From positions 124,001-188,000 of the forward strand of contig JAJBTU010000013.1 of NCBI GenBank assembly GCA_020860715.1: 64,000 bases of DNA. The letters are read 5' to 3'. Under the pieces are notes generated by a model, which worked only from the letters and a program-made list of their open reading frames with translations, made no database searches and had not been told where the DNA came from. Shown piece by piece: positions 35,053 to 44,065 of the stretch; position 1 is the stretch's first letter, and every line of letters begins with the position of its first letter. This stretch comes from Clostridiales bacterium. GTDB lineage: Bacteria; Bacillota; Clostridia; Lachnospirales; Lachnospiraceae. The position numbers and the translations under genes are program-made.

Positions 35053-37533
35053 TTAATTCTCAAACGATTCCGGATCGACCTTGACCTCGACCTTGTCCAG
35101 ATGCCAGATCTCATCCACATACTGCTGGATCGTGCGGTCAGACGTAAACTTGCCGCTGCAGGCCATGTTCATCATCGCCATCCGCGCCCAGCGGGACTCG
35201 TCGCGGTAGGCTTCTTCGACGCGTCTCTGCGCTTCCGCGTAAGACTTGAAATCCGCCAGGATAAAATACGTATCCGCGCGGTCCGAGCTGTTGGTGTTCA
35301 GCAGGGAATCATAGATGTCGCGGAACAGTTCCGGATCATTGTGTGAAAACTCTCCGTTGATCAGCTGCATCAGCACGCGGCGGATATCCTGATCGTTATT
35401 GAAATAATCGGTCGGATGATAGCCGCCCTCATTCTCATAGCGAATTACTTCATCCGCGGAAAGGCCGAAGATAAACGCGTTCTCCTCACCGACCTCTTCG
35501 ACGATCTCCACGTTCGCGCCGTCCATCGTGCCGAGTGTCGGCGCGCCGTTCAGCATGAACTTCATGTTGCCCGTACCGGATGCTTCCTTGCTCGCGGTGG
35601 AGATCTGCTCGGATACGTCCGCTGCCGCGAAGATCAGCTCACCGTTCGATACACGGTAATCCTCAATAAATACGACTTTCAGCTTGCCGTTGATGGACTT
35701 GTCGTTGTTGATCACATCCGCAACATTGTTAATCAGCTTGATGGTCAGCTTTGCGCGGCGGTAGCCTGCGGCCGCCTTCGCGCCGAAGATAAACGTTCTC
35801 GGATAGAACGGCATCTCCGGATGATCCTTGATCTGGTTATACAGATACATCACATGGAGGATGTTCAGCAGCTGACGCTTGTACTCATGCAGGCGCTTTA
35901 CCTGCACGTCGAAGATCGAGCGCGGATCCACGTCTATGCCGTTGTTTTCTTTGATGTATTTCGCCAGACGCACCTTGTTCTGATACTTGATGTTCATGAA
36001 CTCCTGCTGCGCCTTCTTGTCATCCACATAGACCTTCATCTTCGCGATCTGCGGCAGATCCGTGATCCACTCATCGCCGATGTGATCCGTCACCCAGTCC
36101 GCAAGAAGCGGGTTCGCGTGAAGCAGGAAACGTCTCTGTGTGATACCGTTTGTCTTGTTGTTGAACTTCCACGGCATCATCTCATAGAAATCCTTCAGCT
36201 CCTGTTTCTCCAGAATCTCCGTATGAAGACGCGCCACGCCGTTGACAGAATAGCCGGCCGCGATCGCCAGATGCGCCATCTTCACCTGTCCGTCATAGAT
36301 GATCGCCATCTTGCGGATCTTCTCCTGGTTGCCCGGATATTTCGCCTGAATCTCATTTACAAAGCGGCGGTTGATCTCCTCGACGATCTGATAGATACGC
36401 GGAAGCAGTCTTGAGAAGAGCTCGATCGGCCATTTTTCCAGCGCCTCTGCCATGATGGTATGATTCGTATACGCGCAGGTCTTTGTGGTGACCTCCCACG
36501 CCTCTTCCCATTCCAGATGCTCTTCATCGATCAGGATACGCATCAGCTCCGCCACCGCTACGGTCGGGTGCGTGTCGTTGAGCTGGAAGGTCACCTTCTC
36601 GTAGAACTTGCGGATATCGCTGTGATTCTTCTTATATTTCTCAATCGCGGTCTGTACGCTCGCGGAGATGAAGAAATACTGCTGCTTTAAGCGGAGCTCC
36701 TTGCCCGCGTAATGATTGTCGTTCGGGTAAAGCACATCCACCAGGTTCTTTGCCAGATTCTCCTGCTCTACCGCCTTCTGGTAATCGCCCTTGTCAAAGG
36801 AATCCAGCTGGAAGTCCGTGATCGCCTCCGCGTCCCAGACACGCAGAGTATCTACCAGGTTGTTGTTGTAGCCCAGCACCGGGATATCATACGGCACGGC
36901 TCGGACGGACTGATATCCTTCCTGGATAAAATTGTTCCTTCTGGTCTTCTCATCGTATTCCACGCGGACATAGCCGCCAAACTTGACGATCTTCGCGTAT
37001 TCCGGACGGCGGAGCTCAAACGGGTTGCCGTCCTTCAGCCAGTTGTCCGGCACCTCTTTCTGATAGCCGTCCTCGATCTTCTGCTTGAACATGCCATAGT
37101 GGTAACGGATGCCGCAGCCGTAGGCCATATAGCCGAGGGATGCCAGAGAATCCAGAAAGCAGGCCGCCAGACGGCCAAGGCCGCCGTTGCCCAGCGCCGC
37201 GTCCGGCTCCTGATCCTCGATCACGTTGAGGTCAAAGCCCATCTCATCAAGCGCTTCCTTTACCTCCTTGTACGCGGTCAGGTTGATGAGGTTGTTGCCC
37301 AGCGCGCGCCCCATCAGGAACTCCATCGACATATAATATACCATCTTCGGGTCGTCTTCCTCAAACTGTTTCTGGGAAGCCAGCCAGTTGTTGATGATCT
37401 CATCCTTCACCGCATAGGCCACTGCCTGAAACAGCTGCTGCTGTGTCGCTTCTTTTATGGTTTTGCGGTAGAGCGTCCGGACATTGTCCTTCACGCGGTC
37501 TTTGAAAACTTCCTTGTCAATTAATTTGCTCAT
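35053..37533 (-). CDS. glgP: Glycogen/starch phosphorylase
   Basis: PLP-dependent GT35 enzyme, 826 residues, releasing glucose 1-phosphate from alpha-1,4-glucans. The PLP site EASGTGNMKFMLNG with its Lys is near residue 657; other family marks are GNGGLGRLAACFLDS, GYGIRYHYG-like CGIRYHYGMF and DVQVKRLHEYKRQL. Length is typical. It is 118 bases downstream of ileS on the same strand with only a weak hairpin (ATCGC/GCGAT then TTTTC) between, so some read-through from the ileS promoter is possible. Minor T-rich AT region near 37620 may contain its promoter. Role: storage glucan use, perhaps in sporulation. Confidence 0.97.
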   Translation of the reverse strand: MSKLIDKEVFKDRVKDNVRTLYRKTIKEATQQQLFQAVAYAVKDEIINNWLASQKQFEEDDPKMVYYMSMEFLMGRALGNNLINLTAYKEVKEALDEMGFDLNVIEDQEPDAALGNGGLGRLAACFLDSLASLGYMAYGCGIRYHYGMFKQKIEDGYQKEVPDNWLKDGNPFELRRPEYAKIVKFGGYVRVEYDEKTRRNNFIQEGYQSVRAVPYDIPVLGYNNNLVDTLRVWDAEAITDFQLDSFDKGDYQKAVEQENLAKNLVDVLYPNDNHYAGKELRLKQQYFFISASVQTAIEKYKKNHSDIRKFYEKVTFQLNDTHPTVAVAELMRILIDEEHLEWEEAWEVTTKTCAYTNHTIMAEALEKWPIELFSRLLPRIYQIVEEINRRFVNEIQAKYPGNQEKIRKMAIIYDGQVKMAHLAIAAGYSVNGVARLHTEILEKQELKDFYEMMPWKFNNKTNGITQRRFLLHANPLLADWVTDHIGDEWITDLPQIAKMKVYVDDKKAQQEFMNIKYQNKVRLAKYIKENNGIDVDPRSIFDVQVKRLHEYKRQLLNILHVMYLYNQIKDHPEMPFYPRTFIFGAKAAAGYRRAKLTIKLINNVADVINNDKSINGKLKVVFIEDYRVSNGELIFAAADVSEQISTASKEASGTGNMKFMLNGAPTLGTMDGANVEIVEEVGEENAFIFGLSADEVIRYENEGGYHPTDYFNNDQDIRRVLMQLINGEFSHNDPELFRDIYDSLLNTNSSDRADTYFILADFKSYAEAQRRVEEAYRDESRWARMAMMNMACSGKFTSDRTIQQYVDEIWHLDKVEVKVDPESFEN

Positions 37534-37650
37534 AATTTAAGTCCTCTCCGTTGCTTTTCACGGTATGGCTGTGAAAACAACTTCTCTTTTCCGTCTTTTG
37601 TTTCCTTTTCCATAATTTATATGAAAATCGCGTTTCCCGGCGATATTGTT

Positions 37651-40600
37651 TTAGATCTTCTCCACTCCCAGCGTTGCCTTCTCGCCGTTGATGCTCCACT
37701 CCCTGTTGTAACCGACCGCCGCGTCATAGACGGCTTCCACCGCCATTACCTCAGAGAGGATCTGCTGCTCAAAGCCCTGCATGATCCCGGCCAGCTTCTC
37801 ATTGCCGGTCACGGATACGCGGATCTTGTCCATCACCTCAAAACCGGCCTCCTTGCGCATCGTCTGGATCTTGCTGACGAGTTCGCGCACAAACCCTTCT
37901 TCGATCAGCTCCGGCGTCAGCTTTGTATCGAGCGCCACAGTGATCTCGCCGCTGCTCTCGGAGACAAAGCCTTCCGTCTGCGCCGTATCGATCAGCAGGT
38001 CTTCTTCTGTAAGAATCACCTCACTGCCGTCAATATCCAGCTTCAGGGCGCCGTTCGCTTTCAGCTCCGCCATCGCCTTGCTGCCGTCAAGCGCAGGCAG
38101 AATCTGCCGGATCTGTCCGAGCAGCCTGCCGTACTTCGGTCCAACCGTACGCATCTGCGGCTTAAATGTATAGGAGATAAATGCGCTGGCGTCGTCGGTA
38201 AACTGCACCTGCTTCACATTCAGCTCGTCGCGGATGATATCGATAAAATACTGCGGAAGCTCCGCGCCATGCGATGCTATAAACATCGATGCCAGCGGCT
38301 GGCGATTCTTTAAGTTCGCAGCGTTGCGGCACGCACGTCCCATCACCACGACCTTCAGCACCTCGTCCATATTGCTTTCCAGTTCCGGATCGATCTGCTC
38401 CTCATCGGCCTCCGGGAAAAGGCACAGATGAATGCTTTCCGGCGCGGACGGGTCGATCTTCACCACAATATTCCGGTAGATCTCCTCCGTCATAAACGGA
38501 ATCATCGGAGCCGCCGCCTTGCAGGTGTTGACCAGCGCCACATACAGCGTCATATACGCGTTGACCTTATCCTGCTCCATGCCCTTCGCCCAGAAACGTT
38601 CGCGGCTCCGGCGGACATACCAGTTGCTCATGTCGTCCACAAACGCCTGCAGAGCGCGTCCCGCCTCCGGGATCCGGTAAGCGCCGAGGTTCTCATCCAC
38701 AGATTTTACCATTGTATTCATCCGGGAGAGCAGCCATTTATCCATAACTGGCAGCTCCTCGTAATTTGCATTCAGGTAAAGCGCCGCTTTCTCGGAAGCA
38801 TCCGTATTCCGCTCGCCCTCCAGCGCGTAGCCGTCACAGAACTCATCCACGTAATCCATCGGGTTGAAATTGTCAATGTTCGCGTACAGCACATAGAACG
38901 CGTAGGTGTTCCACAGCGTGCCCAGGAACTTGCGCTGTCCTTCCGTCACGGCTTTGCCGTGGAAACGGTTCGGCAGCCACGGCGCACTGTTGATATAGAA
39001 ATACCAGCGGATAGCGTCCGCGCCGTACTGCTCCAGCGCGTCAAACGGGTCGACCGCGTTCCCCTTAGATTTGCTCATCTTCTGGCCGTTCTCATCCTGC
39101 ACATGGCCGAGAACGATCACGTTCTCAAACGGCGCTTTGTTGAACAGCAGCGTCGAGATTGCCATCAGCGAATAGAACCATCCTCTCGTCTGGTCTACTG
39201 CCTCCGAGATGAACTGCGCCGGGAAATGCGCCTCGAAATAATCTTTATTCTCAAACGGATAGTGATACTGCGCAAACGGCATCGACCCGGAGTCAAACCA
39301 GCAGTCGATCACCTCCGGCACACGGCGCATCGTACCGCCGCACTTCGGGCAGCGAATCTTTACCGCATCGATATACGGGCGGTGCAGCTCGATATCTTGT
39401 CCCGATTCGTATCGCGAATCGCGGACGCAGGCTGCGCCATCGCCCTTCGGGCGATTCTGCATGGCGCGGCTATCCCGTCCATCCGGGATGTCTCCCGATC
39501 CGTCCTGCGCATCTGCAGAACCGGAAGCAGAAGTATCATCTTCATCTTCTTCCCATTCTCTCCACAGCCGGAAGAGTTCCTCCTTGCTGCCGATCGAATG
39601 CATATGACCGCACTCACACTCCCAGATATTCAGCGGTGTGCCCCAGTAGCGGTTCCTCGAAATGCCCCAGTCCTGTACGTTCTCCAGCCAGTCGCCAAAA
39701 CGTCCCTTGCCGATGCTCTCCGGAATCCAGTTCACCGTATTGTTGTTGCGGATCAGGTCGTCACGGACCGCCGTCATCTTGATGAACCAGGACTCACGCG
39801 CATAGTAGATCAGCGGTGTGTCGCAGCGCCAGCAGTGCGGGTAGCTGTGCTCAAACTTCGGAGCCGAGAAAAGAAGGCCGCGCTCATCCAGATCTTTGAT
39901 CACATCCAGGTTCACGCCCGGCTCATTCTCCAGATCCTTCCGCAGTATGCAGGAATGCCCCGCCCATTTGGTCTCCTTCGTCATCATGCCGTTGTCGTCC
40001 ACAAGCTGCAGGAACGGAAGGTCGTATTTCTGCCCAACCTTGTAGTCGTCCTCGCCAAACGCCGGAGCGATGTGCACCACGCCGGTACCGTCGGACATCG
40101 TCACGTAGTCGTCACAGACGACATAGTAGCCCTTTTTCTTTAATTCTACCGGGTAAAGCGCCTCATATTCCGTAAACTCGAGGTCTTTGCCCTCGCAGGT
40201 GTCAAGCACCTCGTAATTCCCCTCTCCCAGCACCGTGTCGCACAGCGCCTGAGCAAGAATGTAAATATACGTTTTTCCTTCTTCGTCCGCCGCAGCCTTA
40301 TCCGTAAACCGCACCGCCACATAAGTCTCGTGCGGGTTCACGCACAGCGCCACGTTCGACGGCAGGGTCCACGGGGTCGTCGTCCATGCCAGAATGTAGA
40401 CAGCATCGCCCAACGCGGAGCGTTCTCCAATGGGCGATGCGACCTGCCGCCGAGCAGAGCGAGGGGGCGTTTCCATATCGCCAACGGCTTCCGCTTCTTT
40501 CGCGATCGCGTCCGCGAAGCAGGTCTTTTCCGGAGCCTTTACCTGAAAACGGGCAATCGCCGAGCGCTCCTTCACATCCTTGTAGCCCTGCGCCACCTCA

Positions 40601-41178
40601 TGGCTGGAGAGCGGCGTTCCGCAGCGCGGACAGTACGGCACAATCTTGTGCCCTTTATACAGAAGCCCTTTGTTCCAGATCTCCTTCAGCGCCCACCACT
40701 CAGACTCAATGAAGTCGTCATGATAGGTCACATACGGGTCGTCCATATCCGCCCAGAAGCCGACTGTCTGTGAAAAATCCTCCCACATCCCCTTGTACTT
40801 CCAGACGCTCTCCTTGCAGTGCTCGATGAACGGCTCCATGCCATACTCCTCGATCTGCTCCTTGCCGTCCAGACCAAGGGAACGTTCCACCTCCAATTCC
40901 ACAGGCAGGCCGTGCGTATCCCATCCGGCCTTCCTCGGAACCATCTCCCCCTTCATCGTGTGATAGCGCGGGATCATATCCTTGATCACACGCGTCAGCA
41001 CATGTCCGATATGCGGTTTGCCGTTCGCGGTAGGCGGTCCGTCATAAAACGTATAGGTCGGCTGTCCCTCCCGGATCTTCATGCTCTTCTCAAACGTCCG
41101 GTTTTCTTTCCAGAACACGCCGATCTTCTTCTCGGATTCTACATAATTCCGATTTGTCTCTACTTTATCATACAGCAT
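37651..41178 (-). CDS. ileS: Isoleucyl-tRNA synthetase (eukaryote-like, with two insertions)
   Basis: Class I synthetase of 1175 residues charging tRNA-Ile. Signatures: TFYDGPPTANGKPHIGH (HIGH at 56-59), AGWDTHGLPVE, editing-domain TTTPWTLPSN, and KMSKSKG near residue 700. Editing-domain and length features resemble the eukaryote-like IleRS group that tends to resist mupirocin (family knowledge). Two stretches absent from relatives are encoded by palindromic repeats: about residues 235-260 (METPPRSARRQ...) and about 545-590 (acidic then Arg/Gly-rich). Both preserve frame. The leader contains a large hairpin but no T-box motif. Confidence 0.96.
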   Translation of the reverse strand: MLYDKVETNRNYVESEKKIGVFWKENRTFEKSMKIREGQPTYTFYDGPPTANGKPHIGHVLTRVIKDMIPRYHTMKGEMVPRKAGWDTHGLPVELEVERSLGLDGKEQIEEYGMEPFIEHCKESVWKYKGMWEDFSQTVGFWADMDDPYVTYHDDFIESEWWALKEIWNKGLLYKGHKIVPYCPRCGTPLSSHEVAQGYKDVKERSAIARFQVKAPEKTCFADAIAKEAEAVGDMETPPRSARRQVASPIGERSALGDAVYILAWTTTPWTLPSNVALCVNPHETYVAVRFTDKAAADEEGKTYIYILAQALCDTVLGEGNYEVLDTCEGKDLEFTEYEALYPVELKKKGYYVVCDDYVTMSDGTGVVHIAPAFGEDDYKVGQKYDLPFLQLVDDNGMMTKETKWAGHSCILRKDLENEPGVNLDVIKDLDERGLLFSAPKFEHSYPHCWRCDTPLIYYARESWFIKMTAVRDDLIRNNNTVNWIPESIGKGRFGDWLENVQDWGISRNRYWGTPLNIWECECGHMHSIGSKEELFRLWREWEEDEDDTSASGSADAQDGSGDIPDGRDSRAMQNRPKGDGAACVRDSRYESGQDIELHRPYIDAVKIRCPKCGGTMRRVPEVIDCWFDSGSMPFAQYHYPFENKDYFEAHFPAQFISEAVDQTRGWFYSLMAISTLLFNKAPFENVIVLGHVQDENGQKMSKSKGNAVDPFDALEQYGADAIRWYFYINSAPWLPNRFHGKAVTEGQRKFLGTLWNTYAFYVLYANIDNFNPMDYVDEFCDGYALEGERNTDASEKAALYLNANYEELPVMDKWLLSRMNTMVKSVDENLGAYRIPEAGRALQAFVDDMSNWYVRRSRERFWAKGMEQDKVNAYMTLYVALVNTCKAAAPMIPFMTEEIYRNIVVKIDPSAPESIHLCLFPEADEEQIDPELESNMDEVLKVVVMGRACRNAANLKNRQPLASMFIASHGAELPQYFIDIIRDELNVKQVQFTDDASAFISYTFKPQMRTVGPKYGRLLGQIRQILPALDGSKAMAELKANGALKLDIDGSEVILTEEDLLIDTAQTEGFVSESSGEITVALDTKLTPELIEEGFVRELVSKIQTMRKEAGFEVMDKIRVSVTGNEKLAGIMQGFEQQILSEVMAVEAVYDAAVGYNREWSINGEKATLGVEKI
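39401..39475 (-). repeat. Double-hairpin palindromic repeat inside ileS (copy B)
   Basis: On the minus strand, CGCGCCATGCAGAAT leads into hairpin ATCGCCC-GA-AGGGCGAT, then GGCG closing the outer stem, GCCTGCGTCC, and a second hairpin CGATTCG/CGAATCG. The same order of parts occurs in the intergenic copy at 45111-45179 with different but self-complementary stems. A further ATCCCG/CGGGAT hairpin lies just outside. It is in-frame. Confidence 0.75.
40403..40474 (-). repeat. Palindromic repeat inside ileS (copy A)
   Basis: Plus strand: stem GCATCGCCCA (40403-40412) pairs with TGGGCGATGC (40431-40440), loop containing AGCGTTCTCCAA. A flank ending AGGGGGCGTTTCC (40462-40474) recurs exactly in the decarboxylase insert. 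Loop and flank of the hairpin match the rluA copy at 51552-51589 while the stem bases differ in paired fashion. Confidence 0.78.
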
Positions 41179-41224
41179 GATCTGCTTCCTCCTCTACTGT
41201 CATGCACCGATTTCGATGCTTTTT

Positions 41225-41315
41225 GTCATAAGGAATCCTCTGACTTCGTCGGCATCTTCGCTGCCGCTTCGGTCGGCGCCAAACGAGTGCCACAGGCACT
41301 CAGCGCCCTTATGAC
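41225..41315. repeat. 91-bp multi-stem inverted-repeat element in the ileS leader
   Basis: Bounded by GTCATAAGG (41225) and CCTTATGAC (41307-41315), perfect 9-bp inverted ends. Inside are GAGTGCC/GGCACTC around ACA and a GGCGC/GCGCC pair. It lies in the transcribed leader of ileS. Its end GTCATAAGGAATCC recurs at 42403-42416. Confidence 0.7.
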
Positions 41316-41347
41316 ACACCATACCTGTGTAACAGGCACACTGGCTT

Positions 41348-41377
41348 ATTATAGCCCACCCTTTACAGGCTTGTCAA
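41348..41377 (-). promoter_or_regulatory. Promoter of ileS
   Basis: Minus strand TTGACA (41372-41377), 18 bases, TATAAT (41348-41353), giving a leader of about 160 bases. Confidence 0.85.
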
Positions 41378-41408
41378 TTTATGAATCATGAAAAATACGC
41401 GATATTCA

Positions 41409-41437
41409 TTGCTTTTTTAGGGGAAATCGACTATACT
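41409..41437 (+). promoter_or_regulatory. Promoter of the YesL-like gene
   Basis: TTGCTT (41409-41414), 17 bases, TATACT (41432-41437), divergent from and close to the ileS promoter. Confidence 0.6.
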
Positions 41438-41587
41438 GTTCACCATATGGTCCGCCCGGATAAACGGTTCTTTTCTTCCCTGCGGACAACCCTGTACCTT
41501 GAAAACAGCGGCATCCGATACATTTATATGTGTATGTACGCAATTCCTGTTATGCCGCGCAATATGCAAAAAGAAAGAGTGATACGA

Positions 41588-42409
41588 ATGAGCAGCTTAT
41601 TTAACATGGACAATCCCCTCTGGCGCGGGCTCGGACGTCTCGCGGATCTGATGATTCTGAATATCGTATTCATCATCTGCTGCATCCCGATCTTTACCAT
41701 CGGCGCTTCCCTGACCGCCCTCAACTATGTAACGCTGAAAATGCATGACGGAGAGGAGGGCTATATTGTCCGAAGTTTCTTTCGATCCTTCCGCCAGAAT
41801 TTCAAACAGGCCACCGGATTGTGGATGCTCGTGCTGTTGACCGGTATTATACTGGTACTGGATCTGTTGATTTTAAGAAACACAGCGGGCACCTTTGCCA
41901 GCGTCCTGACCGTTATCATCATAATTGTGTGCATGATATACCTGATTGTGTTCCTTTATCTCTTCGCGGTCCTTTCCCGATTTGAAAACACCGTCAGGAA
42001 CACGATCCGAAATTCCTTCATCATGGCGATCGCAGACTTCCCCCGGACGATTCTGATGATCGCGCTCTATGCCGCGGCAGTCATCATCACCCTGTTTAAC
42101 AGCACCACACTGACCTGGGCCATCCTGTTCTGGATCCTGATCGGATTCGCGACAATGTCTTACTGGTGCACTTCCTTTCTCGGTAAGATTTTCAGAAAAT
42201 ATTCCCCGAAGGAAGAGGACACGGCCGACCCGGACCACTGGGATGTAGATGAAATCATGGGGAAACCAGAGGATGCGGACGAAAACACAGAAACTCCTAA
42301 AAGCGACGAGCAGGAGCAGAATGCGGAAAATGAGGAGCAGAATCCTGCCGCGGAGAATGTTTTGCAGGATCCTGTCACGGAAAATGAGGGGCCGGATCCC
42401 ATGTCATAA
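41588..42409 (+). CDS. YesL-like (DUF624) membrane protein
   Basis: A 273-residue integral membrane protein of the DUF624/YesL family, with about five helices. The start SSLFNMDNPLWRGLGRLADLMILN is characteristic. YesL relatives often lie in carbohydrate-use loci; function unknown. The C-terminus extends beyond the family as an acidic Glu/Asn/Pro-rich tail made of imperfect repeats (AENEEQNP, TENEGPDP). The last codons and the stop lie at a GTCATAAGGAATCC sequence shared with the ileS-leader element, so a repeat may have set the present end. ATG 41588 is chosen for the conserved start; the frame is open back to 41381. Confidence 0.82.
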   Translation: MSSLFNMDNPLWRGLGRLADLMILNIVFIICCIPIFTIGASLTALNYVTLKMHDGEEGYIVRSFFRSFRQNFKQATGLWMLVLLTGIILVLDLLILRNTAGTFASVLTVIIIIVCMIYLIVFLYLFAVLSRFENTVRNTIRNSFIMAIADFPRTILMIALYAAAVIITLFNSTTLTWAILFWILIGFATMSYWCTSFLGKIFRKYSPKEEDTADPDHWDVDEIMGKPEDADENTETPKSDEQEQNAENEEQNPAAENVLQDPVTENEGPDPMS

Positions 42410-42436
42410 GGAATCCGTCGCAGGAAATCACCGCAC

Positions 42437-42469
42437 AAAAAAACGGAGCATGTCAAATGCTCCGTTTTT
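42437..42469. terminator. Bidirectional intrinsic terminator
   Basis: AAAACGGAGCAT and its complement around GTCAA, with T5 on plus and T7 on minus, between converging YesL-like and metallopeptidase genes. Confidence 0.9.
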
Positions 42470-42506
42470 GATTCTACCCTTATGTTTCTGATTGGCCAGA
42501 TCCTGA

Positions 42507-43490
42507 TTATGAATAATAAACCGTCTTAATCTTATTGATCTGGGAAGTCGTAATCTTATCGAGCGCCGAGACAATTGCTGCGTACGTCTGCGGTCTGGAC
42601 GATTTCAGTGTAGCCGGATCCAGTGTGTATTCCTTAAAGGACTCCGCAAAATATTCGGATGCAGTCTGTGTCACATAAGAAGCATTGTACTTGGTATACT
42701 TGCTCTTCTCTGCATTGTACACTGCCTTAAACGCAGAGGACGTATCCACATTGCCTGCCACAAATGCTACAAAATGTCCCAGCTCGTGGTAAATTGTTTC
42801 ATCCAGTGTCTTGAGCGTAATTGTTCTGTTGGTCGCGTTAAAATATCCGGAATAGGAAGCGCTGGCATTTACCTTAAAGGAGAAGCCCAGCGTGTTCCAT
42901 GCGGTAGCTACTCTGCTGTCTACTGTCGCGAGCGCCTGTGCCGTCGTCACAGAAGAACCTGTTGACGAGGAGGACGTCGTGGAAGCTGTCGTGGAAGCCG
43001 CTGTCTTCGCCGTGGATGTCGTCACGGTCTTTGTCACGGTCGTCTTTGTCGTCGTTGTCTGCTTGCAAACCTTGGAATTTCTCGTGTATTTCTTCGTCAC
43101 CTGTGTCTGAACAGCCGTTTTGGTCGTTGTCTTCGTTGTCGTTACTGAAGAAGCTGTGGAAGTCTGGGTAGTCGCCGTCTTCGTTGTTGTCTTCGTCGTC
43201 GTTTTGCCCTTGGAAGAATAGGTCTTCTTCGACTTGCTGCTCAGCTTCACATTCGTTGTCTTCTTGGTCGTCTTGGTAGACTTGGTGGTCTTCGTATTCG
43301 CGAGCGGAACTTCCTCCTCCTCAACCGTAACGACCTCTTCCGTATCTACATAAGACACAAGCTCCGGTACGGATGTCGCCTGATAATTCGCGGCCCAGAC
43401 GCCGCCGACGGCAATCGCCGCTGCAAGCACGATCCCGGTCACTTTAACCGATGTCTTTTGAAATACTTCTTTCACCTGTTCAGCTTTCAT
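42507..43490 (-). CDS. Secreted zinc metallopeptidase, anthrax-lethal-factor-like (ATLF/PPEP-like)
   Basis: A 327-residue exported protease. Residues about 17-34 form a signal or anchor; 50-185 is a Lys/Thr/Ser-rich low-complexity linker; the C-terminal about 140 residues are the catalytic domain. It carries ETIYHELGHFVAF (HExxH, about 232-236) and SEYFAESFKEY, the downstream Glu/Tyr pattern of the lethal-factor-like (ATLF) superfamily that includes Pro-Pro endopeptidases. The linker could bind wall or surface. Expression appears set by a c-di-GMP-I riboswitch and leader terminator. In C. difficile PPEP-1, controlled in the same way, cleaves surface adhesins; a similar role here is inference. 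Confidence 0.85.
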   Translation of the reverse strand: MKAEQVKEVFQKTSVKVTGIVLAAAIAVGGVWAANYQATSVPELVSYVDTEEVVTVEEEEVPLANTKTTKSTKTTKKTTNVKLSSKSKKTYSSKGKTTTKTTTKTATTQTSTASSVTTTKTTTKTAVQTQVTKKYTRNSKVCKQTTTTKTTVTKTVTTSTAKTAASTTASTTSSSSTGSSVTTAQALATVDSRVATAWNTLGFSFKVNASASYSGYFNATNRTITLKTLDETIYHELGHFVAFVAGNVDTSSAFKAVYNAEKSKYTKYNASYVTQTASEYFAESFKEYTLDPATLKSSRPQTYAAIVSALDKITTSQINKIKTVYYS

Positions 43491-43600
43491 ACGTAATCCC
43501 TCCTGTAATACTAAATTCCCTTTCTTTTATTACCCCTTAAAACTTGATTATTTACAAAGAGCCAAATCCTGCTGCTAGCTTTTTCATTCAATCGTATGTA

Positions 43601-43636
43601 CTAAAAAACCGCCCGATTATTTTCATAATCAGCGGC
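43601..43636 (-). terminator. Leader terminator downstream of the c-di-GMP-I riboswitch
   Basis: Minus-strand stem CCGCTGATTAT with ATAATCGGGCGG around GAAA, then six T, about 110 bases before the metallopeptidase start. It can act as the expression platform of the riboswitch. Confidence 0.82.
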
Positions 43637-43769
43637 TGCCACAAAATCATTTCAATACTGGTTCAATCCTGTTGTCATTCTCCATGATGTTTCACCAATC
43701 ATACGATATCAGCTAACGTGAAAGTGAAACGAAGGAATCCGAAACTACACATTCAGCTAAACATCGTTT

Positions 43770-43860
43770 GAAATGCGGCAACCGGCTGTCATAGTCTTTC
43801 GACCTTAGACCCTTGGCTTTGCGTCCCCGTCTTTCGGCGGGTTTGCCTTTAAATCAGAAT
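43770..43860 (-). ncRNA. Cyclic-di-GMP-I (GEMM) riboswitch
   Basis: The minus strand shows the conserved core AAAGGCAAACC, a GAAA tetraloop hairpin, GGGACGCAAAGCC-like GGGGACGCAAAGCC, then GGTCTAAGG and a closing CCGGTTGCC. All hallmark blocks are in order and spacing. It lies between the promoter at 43880-43908 and the leader terminator at 43601-43636 and controls the metallopeptidase gene. Ligand binding would be expected to favour one leader fold; the combination with a terminator suggests an OFF switch, but direction is inferred. Confidence 0.93.
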
Positions 43861-43879
43861 CAGCTTTTTTGTTGCCTTA

Positions 43880-43908
43880 ACATTACTCCTTTTCCCAATA
43901 TTTGTCAA
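43880..43908 (-). promoter_or_regulatory. Promoter of the riboswitch-metallopeptidase transcript
   Basis: Minus strand TTGACA (43903-43908), 17 bases, TAATGT (43880-43885), starting transcription about ten bases before the riboswitch. Confidence 0.8.
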
Positions 43909-44065
43909 CACCTTTTTTCCGAATATTTTCATTTTTATTATTTCCAAAACTGCCTTTCACAATTTCCAGGATCCTGCGCCGCGCCGCAGCCTGCCGGCAG
44001 AGATATTTTCGATTTTTTCTCTTTCCTTTTTTCCTTAATCTGGTATACTGTCTGTATATGACGAT

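Noticed and set aside
37534-37650. Separate gene or strong terminator between ileS and glgP
   Set aside because: Only an AT-rich spacer with a weak 5-bp hairpin is seen; a 60-codon frame overlaps glgP's start and lacks support.
41179-41347. T-box riboswitch for ileS
   Set aside because: No AGGGTGG-type T-box sequence, no specifier-loop arrangement and no terminator; the leader is instead an inverted-repeat element.
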